Positions 12,714-23,639 of a DNA stretch of 64,000 bases are shown piece by piece (position 1 is the first letter of the stretch; every line of letters starts with the position of its first letter). The DNA is taken from positions 1,106,537 to 1,170,536 of the forward strand of contig NC_087071.1 in NCBI RefSeq assembly GCF_963678635.1, written 5' to 3'. The position numbers and the translations under genes were made by a program. Source of the stretch: Symsagittifera roscoffensis (Eukaryota; Xenacoelomorpha; Acoela; Convolutidae). The notes below the pieces were generated by a model. The model saw nothing but the letters and a program-made list of their open reading frames with translations. It made no database searches and was not told the origin of the DNA.

Positions 12714-12920
12714 CATTACAAGGCCAAATTGTGTATTTTGTGCATATTTGTAAACGGATTCCGCAACAAGGACGCCGCCTTTGTTCTTCTTTTGTTCTTC
12801 CAACTCACTTTTGATCGTTCCGACAAAGTTTTAACATGTTTGAAGGTTTGTCTCTGGAATTCAGGAACATACAGACACAAAATTGTGCGCCTATCCAGTG
12901 CACAATTTGGCCTCGTTGTG
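12714..12920 (+). mobile_element. MITE of the CATTA/AGGCCAAATTGTG family, copy 1
   Basis: The terminal inverted repeats read CATTACAAGGCCAAATTGTG at the left and CACAATTTGGCCTCGTTGTG at the right. Related copies lie at 23640-23852, 28041-28241 (inverted) and 29594-29793. All share the internal GTCTCTGGAATCCAGGAAC and CAGACACAAAA blocks. At about 200 bp with no coding capacity, it is a typical MITE. Confidence 0.75.
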
Positions 12921-13444
12921 TAGAAACCCTTTTTTTGAGAAATCACATAATTTTCATGGAAAGTTTCAAAAGATGAATTAAAACTTGGCTTGTCTCTTAA
13001 GAAAAATTTGAAAAACCAAGACTATGTCATGGGCATTCTCTTTTATTTTAAAAGATTTCAGTGAAAACAGGTAATGTTGATATGGTGAAAGATGTTTATC
13101 CAGCTTATCTCTGAGAAAAAACTTTGGTTATCCAAAAAAAATATAATTTTGTAATGTGTCTAGCTTCCGAGACCATAAATGCTTTCAGGTGACGCAGCAC
13201 ATGCAGTAGTAGCGTGTCATGTTTTGGGGATTCTTTGCCTTGCAGGGGCCATGGGTGTGTTTGCAATGATGATTTGCAATAAACAGATGAGAAAGAACAA
13301 AGTGATGCACGGCGTTGCAGCTGGAAGCGCAGGATGTGCATGTTAGTTTGAGTTTTTTGCACCTTAAAACTAAACTAATTTTGGTAAAGATTCGCATGGA
13401 TCTCTTATAACGTTCAACGTTCTTCTATTCGTTTCTTCCGAACC
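12921..13444. other. Spacer without supported gene
   Basis: Short minus-strand ORFs here (13105-13397) overlap each other in different frames and have no splice or start support. I make no call. Confidence 0.35.
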
Positions 13445-14035
13445 GGGTAAGATTTGTTGTTAAATGTAGTTAAAAACGTAGTTAGATTAGTTGTCATTTT
13501 TTCATCAGGGTAAGGTTTGTTGTTAAATGTAGTTAAAAACTTAGTTAGATTAGTTGTCATATTTTTATCAGGGTAAGATTTGTTGTTAAATGTAGTTAAA
13601 AACGTAGTTAGATTAGTTGTCATAATTTTATCAGGGTAAGGCTTGTTGTTAAATGTAGTTAAAAACGTAGTTAGATTAGTTGTCATATTTTTATCAGGGT
13701 AAGATTTGTTGTTAAATGTAGTTAAAAACGTAGTTAGATTAGTTGTCATATTTTTATCAGGGTAAGGTTTGTTGTTAAATGTAGTTAAAACGTAGTTAGA
13801 TTAGTTGTCATATTTTTATCAGGATAAGATTTGTTGTTAAATTTATTTAAAAACGTAGTTAGATTAGTTGTCATATTTTTATCAGGGTAAGGTTTGTTGT
13901 TAAATGTAGTTAAAAACGTAGTTAGATTATTTGTCATATTTTTATCAGGGTAAGATTTGTTGTTAAATGTAGTTAAAAACGTAGTTAGAGTAGTTGTTAT
14001 ATTTTTATCAGGGTACGGTTTGTTGTTAATGTAGT
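13445..14035. repeat. 63-bp minisatellite with two alternating variants
   Basis: Units start at 13445, 13508, 13571, 13634, 13697, 13760, 13822, 13885, 13948 and 14011 (the last partial). All are 63 bp except one 62-bp unit (single-base loss near 13788). The unit contains TTGTTGTTAAATGTAGTTAA. A diagnostic base after GGGTAAG alternates strictly A, G, A, G along the array, giving a 126-bp higher-order repeat. Read on the minus strand, each unit is 21 codons containing LTTFLTTFNNK(S/P)YPDK. The frame stays open within 13414-13749 and within 13785-14093, broken only at the 62-bp unit. Confidence 0.85.
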
Positions 14036-14099
14036 GGAAATACAGACTCTCCTGAGTTTTCTCACATATCTGTGAGTTTATGCGCAAAAACATCAGCAG

Positions 14100-14400
14100 G
14101 ACAGTTTTTGATCCGGTTTGAACAAAGTTGTTAGTCTTACATTTTTTGTATCTTGAAAGTTGTATTACTAGTTTTTTTCATTTTTTTTTCAATTTTGTTT
14201 TCTTCTCAAAAATTTTGAGTTGCAATTGCAACGGAGCACAAGTGACAAGACCCTGGTTACTCGAAGCCAAGAATGACAAGAATTGGATTGCAATCGAATT
14301 TAGAAATATAATGTAGCAGAGACCGAAGAAAAATCGATCTGAGTCGATGTAAAATTGATTTAGCTTGAACAGGAAAAAAATAGCCTGAAAATAAATCAAG
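14100..14400. repeat. Fragment of the CCCGGGTTGAC TIR family
   Basis: The segment GCACAAGTGACAAGACC followed by TTACTCGAAG near 14236-14265 matches interior sequence of the TIR elements at 60811-62666, for example near 62030-62055. No termini are visible, so this is a truncated copy. Confidence 0.4.
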
Positions 14401-14616
14401 TTTCTGGTATAATAACAGTTTTTATATGCTCTTTTTTACAATTTATAATCAATTTTTCTAGACTGTCAAACTAAAACAAGTTTAAGAGTAAGTTTGCAAA
14501 TGAGTTTGTTTGTTTTGTGTTTGACCTAAAAAAAACTAGATTTTAAGTTATATCTATGTTTTCTGCACCAAAAATTAATGTTTTTTAAATAAAATACTCT
14601 GTTAACCTACAACCTA

Positions 14617-14802
14617 TGTACAACTAATGTAGTATTACTTAAAAAGATAAAACAGGTAAAGTAGAGTGTGTGAAATCAAAACGTTCTAAATTTAACACTG
14701 AACCAACTTTCTACGACAGACCGATGGTCGTATCGAACAAAGTTAACCGGTATTAAAATGAAACCGAAGGTCATTTAAAACAGCTAAAAACCAATCACAA
14801 CA
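14617..14802 (-). repeat. 3' LTR of gypsy element
   Basis: It pairs with 20606-20790. Shared blocks include TACGACAGACCGATGGTCG and ACTTAAAAAGATAAAACAG. The sequence 14803-15152 between this LTR and the pol tail is untranslated and AT-rich. Confidence 0.85.
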
Positions 14803-15152
14803 TTTTCCACCGGGAAAAAATATAACTACAGTTTCACTAACTAATTCTATATACACCCATTTTTCCCCTTCAAAGTAGGAACGAATTTTACAAACTGCGC
14901 CGCAAAAGGGTACAGCAAGCAAAATAGCATCTAAAATGAAATAGGAAAGTACAAATGTACAGGGTGAATATACAGAAAATACAGTAATACAGAAGAGAAT
15001 AAAAACAAATTAACTAAAGCTAAAAAATTTAAACAGCACTAATTTACAAGATGTACATTTAACATGTACAATGTTATCTACAATCAAGAGAATCGCTCAA
15101 GTATGTAAACTATAAAATGATATAAAAAATAAAAGAAAGGTTTTTGCCAGCT

Positions 15153-15812
15153 TTAGGAAGATCCGTTAAATTTTTCGTCACAATCATCTAGTTTGGCTTT
15201 TACATCTGGGTCGATAGTCGAAGATATTTCGCTAGTTTTCTCTTCCTCGTCAGTTGTGTCATGGATGGTACGTTGTAGTGATGAGTAGGATCCGGAGGGG
15301 TATATTTTAAATTGATGTAATCGGCGTGTTAATTTGCTCTTTCCGGTGGGCAGGATTCCTTTGAAGACCAAGTCAACGTAGTTTCTGCGACCTTCTGTTT
15401 CAGCAGAGTCTGGCACTTCTATGATCACCGGTTGGTCTGCGTTGACGAATAGGTTGGGTCTAATTTGAGGAGAGTAAGCATCACCTGTAACCCTTAAACC
15501 TTGGTTAGACTCGGTTTGGTGGCTGTGAGATTCGTTTTTGTTAGTCATGATGTCAAAATAGTCTCTAATTATAGCGTCCCAATAGTTTAAGTTTAAAGAG
15601 GACGAAGAACCTGAAGAAATATGGATGAGGTCTTGAGTGGTCTTTGCGTCTAATGCAGAGTCGGACGTCTGAAATGGCCTGCCCGCTCCTGAGGTGCCTT
15701 GTCGAAGCTGGGAGTTGTCTGTCACTGTTTTCTTCTTTGGCTGAGATAGCTTCCTCTTTCCGGCTAAACTAGAATTTACATGTGAAATGAGAGCGTTGGA
15801 TGGTTGGATCAT
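15153..15812 (-). CDS. C-terminal tail of gypsy pol (post-integrase)
   Basis: This 219-codon minus-strand ORF is the longest intact frame in the element. The frame continues upstream past its first ATG toward 15860-15900 (sequence LAIKENYFLVPKN), so it is the end of the pol polyprotein after the integrase core rather than an independent gene. It is hydrophilic with Ser-rich and acidic stretches (TTDEEEKTSE near the C-terminus), Lys/Arg-rich near the N-terminus, and has no chromodomain signature that I can see. The UAG stop is followed by the untranslated region and the 3' LTR. Its intactness contrasts with the ruined RT upstream, which may be chance. Function is unknown. Confidence 0.55.
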   Translation of the reverse strand: MIQPSNALISHVNSSLAGKRKLSQPKKKTVTDNSQLRQGTSGAGRPFQTSDSALDAKTTQDLIHISSGSSSSLNLNYWDAIIRDYFDIMTNKNESHSHQTESNQGLRVTGDAYSPQIRPNLFVNADQPVIIEVPDSAETEGRRNYVDLVFKGILPTGKSKLTRRLHQFKIYPSGSYSSLQRTIHDTTDEEEKTSEISSTIDPDVKAKLDDCDEKFNGSS

Positions 15813-15890
15813 TAAATTTTTTGGGACCAGGAAGTAATTTTCCTTTAATAGCCAGGTTCGATTTTCGAAAAATGTGACCGTTATAGAGAG

Positions 15891-17066
15891 TTATTGTGTG
15901 ATTGGAAGAGACAATGATGTCCTTCTTTTTTTCTCTACTCTTTTTGCATTTTTCTTTTCTTTTCTATTCCTATTTTTCTTTCGTTCCCCATTTTTTCTGT
16001 TGGTAGCCCTTTGATAAAGTTTTCCTCCAGCACCTAATTGCTTCGATACTCTTGGTCCTTTGTTCTGGTTGTGGCCATCTGGTGTAAGTGTGCTCGGGGT
16101 AGTCTTGGCTAGCGCCATGTTGTCTTCCGGGTCGATGGTCATTCCTTGTCCTCGTCAAAAAAAAAACGTCTTCCGCGCCGTCGTGCAATTACCAGTTTCT
16201 GTCCTGTCAATTAGATAGAATCGTTTTCCCTTTATCTAAACAGTTATCAAAGGAAATCAGATTTTTCCACATTGTGTTAGTCTTTCCATTAAATTGTTTC
16301 TCGAACGGAGTACAACGGATTGAAGCTTGTTTTGTGATTCTAAGGTTTCAGATACTTTTTTTTTGATCGAGGAATTTAAAGAAAGTTGTGGTTTATCGAA
16401 TGACTTTTCTAATAACTTAGACTTTATCGTATTAACCGTTCTTTCCACAAGCCCATTAGATTTATGATCGTCGACTGTACAATAAATGATCTCGATGTTG
16501 TATTTTTCGAAGAAACTTTTAACAACGTATGATAAAAAACGAGACCCATGGTCGACTCTAATCTTTCTTGGGAATCCGTGAAGGTGACAGTAGTCGTTTA
16601 AAATTGAAAAAACCGTATGCGAGGACGTGTTATTTACTATCTTGGCCGATGGGAATTTAGTTAATCGACCAACCCATTAGAAAATGTTTTTTTTTTGTGT
16701 TCCCCAAATTGCGTCCAGAGGTCCTGCGAAATCCAGATAGAATTATCGTTCGCGAATGTGAAATTCGGCAGTCTTGTGTTATTGTCGGTACCTAACAAAT
16801 TTTTGAGGTTATTACCAGCTTTCAGGCATTGACTACAAAACTTCCCGTGATGATAATTCTCTCGGTAAAGGTGAAGCCACCAAATGTAGTCCGCGAGAGA
16901 CTTCATCCCAAATTGCCCTGGGTGGGTCTCGTGTAGCCTCGCGCTGAAAGTTTCCTTGATCGTAGCCGGTACGACTAATTTGTTGTCTAGAAATAGTAGG
17001 TCGTCTTTTACGTTGAGGTCCTTTGAAAAGTTTTTCACTTACATTTCGTGAATGCCCATTGATCAT
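15891..17066 (-). pseudogene. gypsy integrase remnants
   Basis: The zinc-binding HHCC region is intact at about 16800-16970: HETHPGQFGMKSLADYIWW supplies the two histidines and CSQC the two cysteines. The catalytic core follows with a frame change near 16740: an LDFAGPL stretch carries the first Asp in another frame. The Glu-bearing ERTVNTIKSKL sits at about 16410-16446. Between them, stops and shifts break the core. A basic Lys/Arg-rich stretch at 15891-16142 follows. Integrases of this class insert retroelement cDNA. This copy cannot make a full enzyme. Confidence 0.8.
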
Positions 17067-18139
17067 TTCGTCTGTTTGTCTTGATCAAGTCCCAAATCAC
17101 TTTGTCTTCTCTCGTCATTAATTGAACAAGTTTCTATAAACAGTGATCTTCGGGGAATATCGGAGACGTTGGTAAGTTCAAATCTGCTTTGTAACTCTTA
17201 TAGTCTTCGAGAATTACGATTAAAGGGCCTGTAGTATCCTGCAATATTGTTATATTAAAATTCTTTCTGTTTTGAGGTATGATTTGTTAATTTTTAAACA
17301 TGAAATGTGAAAGGACCTGGTCCAAAAAAGTGATGCTCAGGAAGTTAAATTTAGAATTTTTGATAGGTAAATAGTTGGAAGTACAATTTTCTGCTCGTAT
17401 GTGGTAATTATTGCAAATTTTTTTGACTATAATAGCTACAATATTATCGAGTATGAAATCAGCTAAAGAGCTATTCGAAAAATCTTGATTAATCATATCG
17501 CTTGAGTATTTTACTCCCGACGGGATATTACTGTTCAAGAAACTATTAGTAATTACTGCGATCGACGATCTATCTACAAAAATCACATTTACAGAATTAA
17601 AGTATTTTCTATTAGAAAAAATATTTTGAATTTTGTCAATTGAAGCGGCAATTGAAGTTCTTTGTCGTAATGAGAAGCTGAGAGAGCTTTGCCCGCAGGT
17701 ACTTTTGATAAAGGATCAGTAAAAACCATATATTTTCCTAGGATATGTGAAACTTTAAAATTAAAAGGTAGTAGTCTGTTTACCCAACGGTTCAATCATC
17801 TTTGCATAGTCTTGTTTCCGTGGTTCGCCCAAAGTGCAGAGAGTAAGCCTTTGTGGTCCGTTACGATTTCAAATTTTGCCCCGTTAAGGTAATTTCTGAA
17901 GTGTTCTGAGGACCACTCCAAGCCCAATCAGTCTAGTTCGTTCGTAGAAAACTTCATTTCTTAATTATTCAAAAACTTGAGTCGAAGGTAATCGTTTTCC
18001 ACTGGCCCCCTTGTAATTGTTCTAGAGTTGCGCCGAGTCCGCTATGCAAAGCATCCGTTTTAACCTGGTTTTTTTGTTTTTATATCGAAGTGCCTGTTCT
18101 CTGTGATTTTTACATTTCAGGTTTTCGAAGGCTGAGAAT
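17067..18139 (-). pseudogene. gypsy RNase H and connector remnants
   Basis: The minus strand carries EIVTDHKGLLSALWANHG near 17810-17870, the typical TDxxxL region of Ty3/gypsy RNase H, followed by NRWVNRLLPFNFKVSHILGK at about 17730-17795. A connector to the integrase (open at 17287-17586) holds no recognised motif. Several in-frame stops separate the pieces. RNase H would remove the RNA strand during reverse transcription. Confidence 0.7.
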
Positions 18140-18990
18140 TGAACATTATCCCATTTTTGATCAACAGGGGACGTAGTGGGGAACTTAACATACATAAGTT
18201 TGGTACGAATTTCACATACTGGTTTATCAAGCCGAAAAACGATCGCGATTCCGAAATGTTTTTGGGAATTGGTAAATTCTGGACAGCATCTGCTTTACCG
18301 ACAAACTGTCGTACTCCCTCACCTGAGCTTTGGAAGCCTAGCCATTCTATTTCAGTTTTGAAGAATGCGCATTTCCCCTACTTCACCGACATAGTGTTCT
18401 TGTCCAGAATTTTAAAGATTTTCAGACTCTTGATTTATGTTCCTCCAGGGATCCCTTTGATTCTACCAAATTTTTTTCTATTTAACAGTTTGTGAACGGA
18501 ATGTTCTTTAAAAGTGAGTCCATGACTCGTTGGAATTCATTGGGCATGTCACCGAGTCCATAAATCCGGTTAAAAATTGATAAGTTCCTGTTGTTTTACC
18601 GCCTACTATGCTAAAATTACACTGCTTGATCGTTTTTTACACAATTTAATTTGACTATAAGCGTTTTTCAGATCTAAGTTGGTGAAATTTTGAGAACCAT
18701 GTTGTCTATAAGTTCATGGACATTCGGCTTTTGGTTTTTTTAAAAATAATTTTGGTCTTTTAATAATTTAGAATCTAATGCCAATTTAATCGCGCCGTCT
18801 TTCTTCCGGGTAATAACAATCGGGCTGATTAAACGATCTTCGTCACACTTTTTTCAAGTTTTACAATGTGACCTTCGGTCTACATTTTTTTCAATTCTTC
18901 ATTCACCCCCGCAAGTAAGTGAAGCGGAATTCTTCTCCCTTTTGCCTGTACAAGTTTAAACGGTGAGTGAAAGTGTATTACTTTGTGGTC
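18140..18990 (-). pseudogene. gypsy reverse transcriptase remnants, catalytic box destroyed
   Basis: Recognisable minus-strand pieces are FTNLDLKNAYSQIKLC (motif A region, about 18650-18690), SKGSLEEHKS downstream of the active site (about 18440-18460) and SELRSFFGLINQYVKFVPNL (about 18145-18205), the thumb region common to gypsy RTs. Where the YxDD box is expected, between a TNC tripeptide and SKGSLEE, codons at 18473-18484 read stop-Ile-Glu-Lys. The loss of both aspartates and an in-frame stop mean this RT is dead. Confidence 0.8.
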
Positions 18991-19480
18991 GTTGGGAATT
19001 TTTTCCACTCTGGTGAATAGTTCTTTAAACTCGTTAAAATTTTTGTCATTCGACAAATGAAGTTCTATACAATTACACTCAAATGGTGGTTGGTTGACCA
19101 TGCAGCTTGGCTGGGGGTTTTTGTCTGTTTCACATCGATGCCTAACTTAGGTAAGATATCACTCCACAAAATATTGCGTTCATGGCCACCACCTAGAGAG
19201 AACGGAATTTCTTCGCTGATCCACCCGTTTGATTGTATCCTAACGATGATCTTTCTATACAATAGTTAATCCGATTCTCCACTGGGTAGATTTTCAGGTT
19301 GGGGTATCTTAGTTTAAGCAAGTGCAACACGTTTTGTTTCAAAAAGTTTACAGGGCTTGCTGAGTCTACCGGGATGTTCAAGTTCACGATTATCTCCCAT
19401 CCCAAGCCTATCTTTAGCAGTTTCTTGGTTTCCAGCTCGTTTTCGTCATAAACCATCCTCACGCATACTACTGAGAAGTC
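18991..19480 (-). pseudogene. gypsy aspartic protease remnant
   Basis: Open pieces at 19193-19462 and 19065-19262 overlap in different frames. The first holds IIVNLNIPVDSASPVNFLKQ, which aligns with the retropepsin flap and active-site region. The expected Asp-Ser/Thr-Gly triad reads Asp-Ser-Ala at 19358-19366. In the second piece the motif WSDILPKLGIDV resembles the C-terminal part. Such proteases cleave the Gag-Pol polyprotein. Confidence 0.65.
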
Positions 19481-20576
19481 CTCGTCGTCGCTCTGCCCGT
19501 TTTTGTTTCAAGCGTTTATCACATCGCAAGATTCGTGATTTTCGCCCAAGGGCTTTCCGGAGAGACGTATGTACAATTCTCAGTGTTTATATACTTTTCA
19601 TTCACAGTATTTACAGCGGGTCGTTTGTTACGAGAGTTACATAGTTTAGCGAACTGCCTTTTGTAATTACAATTCTTACATGTTGTATCCTTCCCTGTGC
19701 ACGCATTCAGATATCCTTTCGTGAAGGGGTTCCCACATTTCATGCATGCGTTGCATCATTCTATGTTGAGACTTGGTTCCTTCTTGATCTGATTGTGATT
19801 GTTAAAAGATTTTAAAATTGGTCCATTGGTCGAATATCATGCCATATTGGTCAGTTTTTGGTGGTTAAAATATCCTTTTTTATCAATCAAGGCCTGATTG
19901 AGTGCTTCTGTCGGACTTATCGTTGTGGATAGAAGTTTCCTTTGGGTGTCTGTGTTTCTCATGTTACAAATGAAAACATCTCATATCCATTCGGCTTCGT
20001 CGTTCTCTTTTATATTATAAGTCGTCCCCAAGTCCGACAGTGCTCCCCACAACTGTTCATATGATTCCCGGTCTTTTTGTTTGCGGTTTAGTAATTGGTA
20101 CATCTCGATAGTTGTGTTAGGTGGTTTGTTGAATGCCGCGTCAAGTAATGTCCAGAACTCTGTGAAGGAGATCGCTAAATTCTTGACCCTCTGGTTCTTT
20201 TGGGTGGAAACCCTTTTTCCTTCGCTCCCTAGAGTTAAATTAAGATTGAACGCAGTTTCTTATACGCTTCCATCCGTCTCATTCCGTTGAATTTTCTTTT
20301 CTCTCTATTGATCCTTTTTCTTAGACGGCTTCGTTTTGTTTCGTTGCGTTCTTTTTCCTCGTCCCTCTACTGGCTCTGTCGTGTCCGACTCGCTTTCTGT
20401 TGCTTGTTCCAAGATGGGGATCTGAGTTTCTGGTACCTCCGGTCCGACTAGGTTTTTTGCAACTGTCGCCAATTGAAAATCGTCGCTCAATTGGGTCCAG
20501 GAATGTGTTGGCTCTTTAGTGTAGTTTGGCCAGAAGGAGGGATTCCACACACGTTTGAATCATCAGACTGTGCCAT
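19481..20576 (-). pseudogene. gypsy gag remnant with broken zinc knuckle
   Basis: An ATG at 20576 (MAQSDDSNV) begins just inside the 5' LTR boundary. A +1 change leads into 20305-20550 (MWNPSFWPNYTKEPTHSW, then an acidic/basic linker). The capsid-like part reads TIEMYQLLNRKQKDRESYEQ near 20060-20120, typical of gypsy Gag. A nucleocapsid Cys array lies at 19640-19750. The second knuckle reads CKNCNYKRQFAKLC, so the histidine of CX2CX4HX4C is replaced by glutamine. Several in-frame stops interrupt the gene. Confidence 0.7.
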
Positions 20577-20605
20577 ATTAAAAAATTGTGATAATCTACG
20601 ATTTA

Positions 20606-20790
20606 TGTACAACTAATCTACAATTACTTAAAAAGATAAAACAGATAAATATAGAGTGTGAATTTTAAACGTTCTAAAATTACTACTGAACGAACACTTT
20701 ACGACAGACCGATGGTCGTATCGAACAAAATTCACCGGTATTTAATTAATACCGAAGGTAATTTAAAACAGCTAAATACAAATCACAACA
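20606..20790 (-). repeat. 5' LTR of gypsy element
   Basis: It pairs with 14617-14802. Transcription of the element would start in this LTR and run leftward. It ends (coding strand) in GTTGTACA, and the following TAAATCGTAGATTATCAC should hold the primer binding site, which I do not recognise. Confidence 0.85.
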
Positions 20791-22119
20791 GTTTTCAACT
20801 TTTTTTGTTACTTGTTATTTGCCTAACAAAATTGAGCGTGGATTTTGATAATGAAAATGACATTTAAAAGTTTGTTTTTGCACAAATTTACTTTTCATTT
20901 TTTTGAGAACTTTTAGTTTAGTTTTGAATTACTTGAAGGAGAATCTCCTAGACGCAGTCTTTTGCGGTAAAAAAGCCTTCTTGAGAAACTCCTACTCTCC
21001 GTAGCTCTGATGAAGATTTTTTTTGAGTGAAAAATTAGCGAAGCTTTGAAACAAAAAGAAATTATTATGTCGAGTTTCAATGAGAATTTGATGCTTTCAT
21101 TACCTTGTACAGTCCATTTAAACCGAATTAAATCTCTTTTTAGGCAAAAAAATTGTTTTTATTCTACCTTCAAATCCATTTAATTCATTTTGAAAGGATT
21201 TAAATATCTAAATAGGCTATGTTAGATCAGTTTCGGGAGTTGATTAGAAGTGGGATGCACTTGACTCCACGAATCAGGACGAAACTATTTGTTTCGAAAA
21301 AGGGAACAACGAGGAAACAACCAAAAAAAAACATTATTTAGAAAAATTATGGATTGTTTTTGCACAGTCGAACTTGTTTAACGGCCATCTTTTCAATAAA
21401 ACAAGACTGCTCGTAGACCATACAGTTTATTGTCTGTACGAAAATTGATTTAAATTGATTTTAATCTCAAATTGGTCGCGGGTACAGTCACAAAATGATA
21501 AAAATGGTCTTGTATTTGCATTGCATGGAAAAAAGTGTGTTTCAGCTTTTTTTGTGGAATCCAAAACAGCGAAGAAGATCAAAGAAACCTAGCCAGGATG
21601 CGGTTTCCATTGAATCTATTTTTGCCCTGTTGCAAAATCGCACACAATTCAGAAAACGCACAGTTTGGCGTTGTGATGTTCTGTCAAAAATGCTGATCAT
21701 AAGTTTCGAAAAACAAAAAGAAGTTGGCTAGATTTATTTTTGATGGCAACACTAAGAATTTCATTTTGACGTTGCGAAATTCCCCCTTTAGAACATTTGT
21801 TGTTTTATTTTTCCGCGCAAAACGAACATTGTACACACAAAAACTAATTTTGACCATGCGAGATTTTTTTGTGTGCATAGCGTGGTCCAGTATTTCGTAT
21901 ATCCCGCATGTCCCGAGTACGACGCGTCCGGAGTTTCAAAACCAGCTTCAAATTTTTTGTGATAAATTAGATTGTAAACTCTTTATATTAACCAATCAAA
22001 TTTGAAAACTAAAATTAAAATATTTTAATTTTAGCCTGATTGCCCTCAGTCAGAAATCATTTATATCGAATAGAACCAAGAAGTTCTCATTTTAAACTCG
22101 ATTTTACTAGTTGGATTAG
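20791..22119. other. Repeat-fragment region without supported gene
   Basis: The stretch 21480-21720 is related to 27400-27530 (shared GGAA(T/C)CCAAAACAGC(G/A)AAGAAGATC). The stretch 21735-21905 resembles the interior of the TIR family (GATGGC(A/G)ACAC and GTGTGCATA near the ends). No intact terminus or ORF is supported. Confidence 0.4.
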
Positions 22120-22330
22120 GACTTATTGACATCTAGAAATTTTGAGATAGTTAAGATTGATATTAGACCAGGATTTTGCACTATCCGGCCGAAAATAAGA
22201 TAGCGTGATGAATAGACAAGGGATTCAAAACAAACTTACTATGTGAGTTAACCCGATGAGCAACCAAAAAACTTTTTTAAACCAAAAAATTTTTAGAAAA
22301 ACTTGCTTTTGATTTGTTTCAAACAATAAA
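22120..22330. repeat. Third, partial copy of the 1.98-kb repeat
   Basis: CACTATCCGGCCGAAAATAA near 22180 and the following TGATGAATAGACAA to CTATGTGAGT sequence align with the 3' part of units 1 and 2 (near 9015-9110 and 11020-11090). This shows the family is dispersed as well as tandem. Confidence 0.55.
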
Positions 22331-22455
22331 TACACTTTATATCAAAGACTAAACTTGGAGACAGAATGGTCGCGGCGTTTTTGTTTCTGACACGAGCAGG
22401 CTTGTTTGACTTCTGGCGATGATCTCATAGCTGTGAATCAGTGCCACTGGTTGGA

Positions 22456-22536
22456 ATGTTCTCCACTTTTTCAGGTCTTTGGATTCTGTGTGCTGCCGCA
22501 ATTATCACCGATAGCTATGTTACAGCACAAAAAGGA
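22456..22536 (+). CDS. Secreted acidic protein, exon 1 (signal peptide)
   Basis: The ATG at 22456 opens 27 codons beginning MFSTFSGLWILCAAAIITDS and running directly into a consensus donor GTAAGT at 22537. The protein start is a classic signal peptide: a short N-region, a hydrophobic core LWILCAAAII and a plausible cleavage region near TAQ. The exon ends in phase 0, matching the phase-0 exon at 24850-24976, so the two make a consistent gene model with a 2.3-kb intron. That intron contains a short tandem repeat, a MITE and a TIR element. Alternative: the AG at 22473-22474 could act as an acceptor, but the ATG-initiated frame explains the sequence better. The product is not recognised. Confidence 0.5.
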
Positions 22537-23334
22537 GTAAGTCAAAATTTTCCATATTTTTCAGTGAATTAATTAGATTATAACTTTTGTGTTTTGTACT
22601 AAACTGCGATTTTTAACATTCCCAGATTGACTGCGTATCAAAAAATTCATACAATATAACATTTTATCATACTTTTCCGTACCTAGTGCACATTTTAAGA
22701 CATTTTTATGGATTAAAAGTTCTCAGAACGAGAGTTCCAAATATCAAGGAACACATTTTTGTTTTTAGCTGAACAAAACGACTTCAAAAAATTTCAGCTA
22801 CAAAAGTTACGCGATTTTAATCATAACTTAGTCCAGATTTTTTGGCTCAAATGAATTAGTGTGTGAACCAAAGTTAAAAACCCGTTTTTGATAATTAGTC
22901 TAGAGCATTGTTCTTTGCCACATAATATATGGTTTTCGCGCAGGAGAGAATTTCTCATTTATAGTAATAGAAGGATGTTGGGGGAACTCAATGGAGGAAA
23001 ATTGTTTACCGCAAACTAAAGTTATAAGAGATATCACTATAATTTTGCAATCTAAGGGTTCCTGCTGCAATTATTATAATTTCTCGAAGTGTTATTTTAA
23101 AGCTCAACCTTTTGTTCAACGCAGTTTTGAGAGAAAACATCTATTAAAAAGTAGAGAAATTAACATAGAGCAATTAGTTTTGGCTGCAACTTATTTATAT
23201 AATTAGAAATTTACTTTTTTGACATCAAAAATTAGTACCACAATTTTAAAAAAGCTTGCATTATAACTTTTTTCAATATACTCATGCTAACTGACGGGCG
23301 AGAATGTCACGAAAATGAGTATACAATCTTTATT

Positions 23335-23460
23335 TAATTTGTAAATAGTCTGTATATAATATGTATATAAACTGTAGATAGTCGGTATATAATCTGTATA
23401 TCATTTGTAGATAATCTGTAAATATTGTGTATACAATCTGTAAATAGTATGCATAGATTT
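23335..23460. repeat. Degenerate ~14-bp tandem repeat (ATAATCTGTAWAT)
   Basis: About eight imperfect units of the type TGTAWATAATCTGTA lie inside the presumed intron of the secreted-protein gene. Confidence 0.6.
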
Positions 23461-23639
23461 TGAATCAGAAAAAAACAGTTTTAGAGTGTTTTTATAACAA
23501 TTATAAGATGAAGATATACAGTATAGAATTTATGCAAAACAAAATGCATAGGATCCGATTATTAGATTTATATAATCAAAGTTTTGCTACATAAAAATCA
23601 AACGGATCTGAAATCTGTACTTTTTTCAGTAGATAATCA

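Larger units (their letters stand above)
14617..20790 (-). mobile_element. Ty3/gypsy LTR retrotransposon, complete length, inactive
   Basis: Two ~186-bp LTRs (14617-14802 and 20606-20790) bound a 5.8-kb interior whose minus strand encodes, in order, gag, protease, reverse transcriptase, RNase H and integrase plus a long C-terminal tail. On the coding strand each LTR begins TG and ends CA (TGTTGTGATT to GTTGTACA). A short purine-rich tract, GGTGGAAAA, precedes the 3' LTR, as expected for a polypurine tract. I could not recognise a primer binding site or a matching target-site duplication. The two LTRs differ at many positions and the reading frames hold dozens of stops and shifts, so the insertion is old. 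Domain order RT-RNaseH-IN places it in Metaviridae. Confidence 0.85.

Noticed and set aside
12729-12946. Overlapping ORFs on both strands
   Set aside because: Both lie wholly or largely within the MITE and reflect its inverted structure.
13445-14035. CRISPR-like array of regular repeats
   Set aside because: Units are contiguous with no unique spacers, and the host is eukaryotic. It is a minisatellite.
19357-19644. Ser/Arg-rich + strand ORF
   Set aside because: Shadow of the gypsy protease/gag region on the opposite strand.
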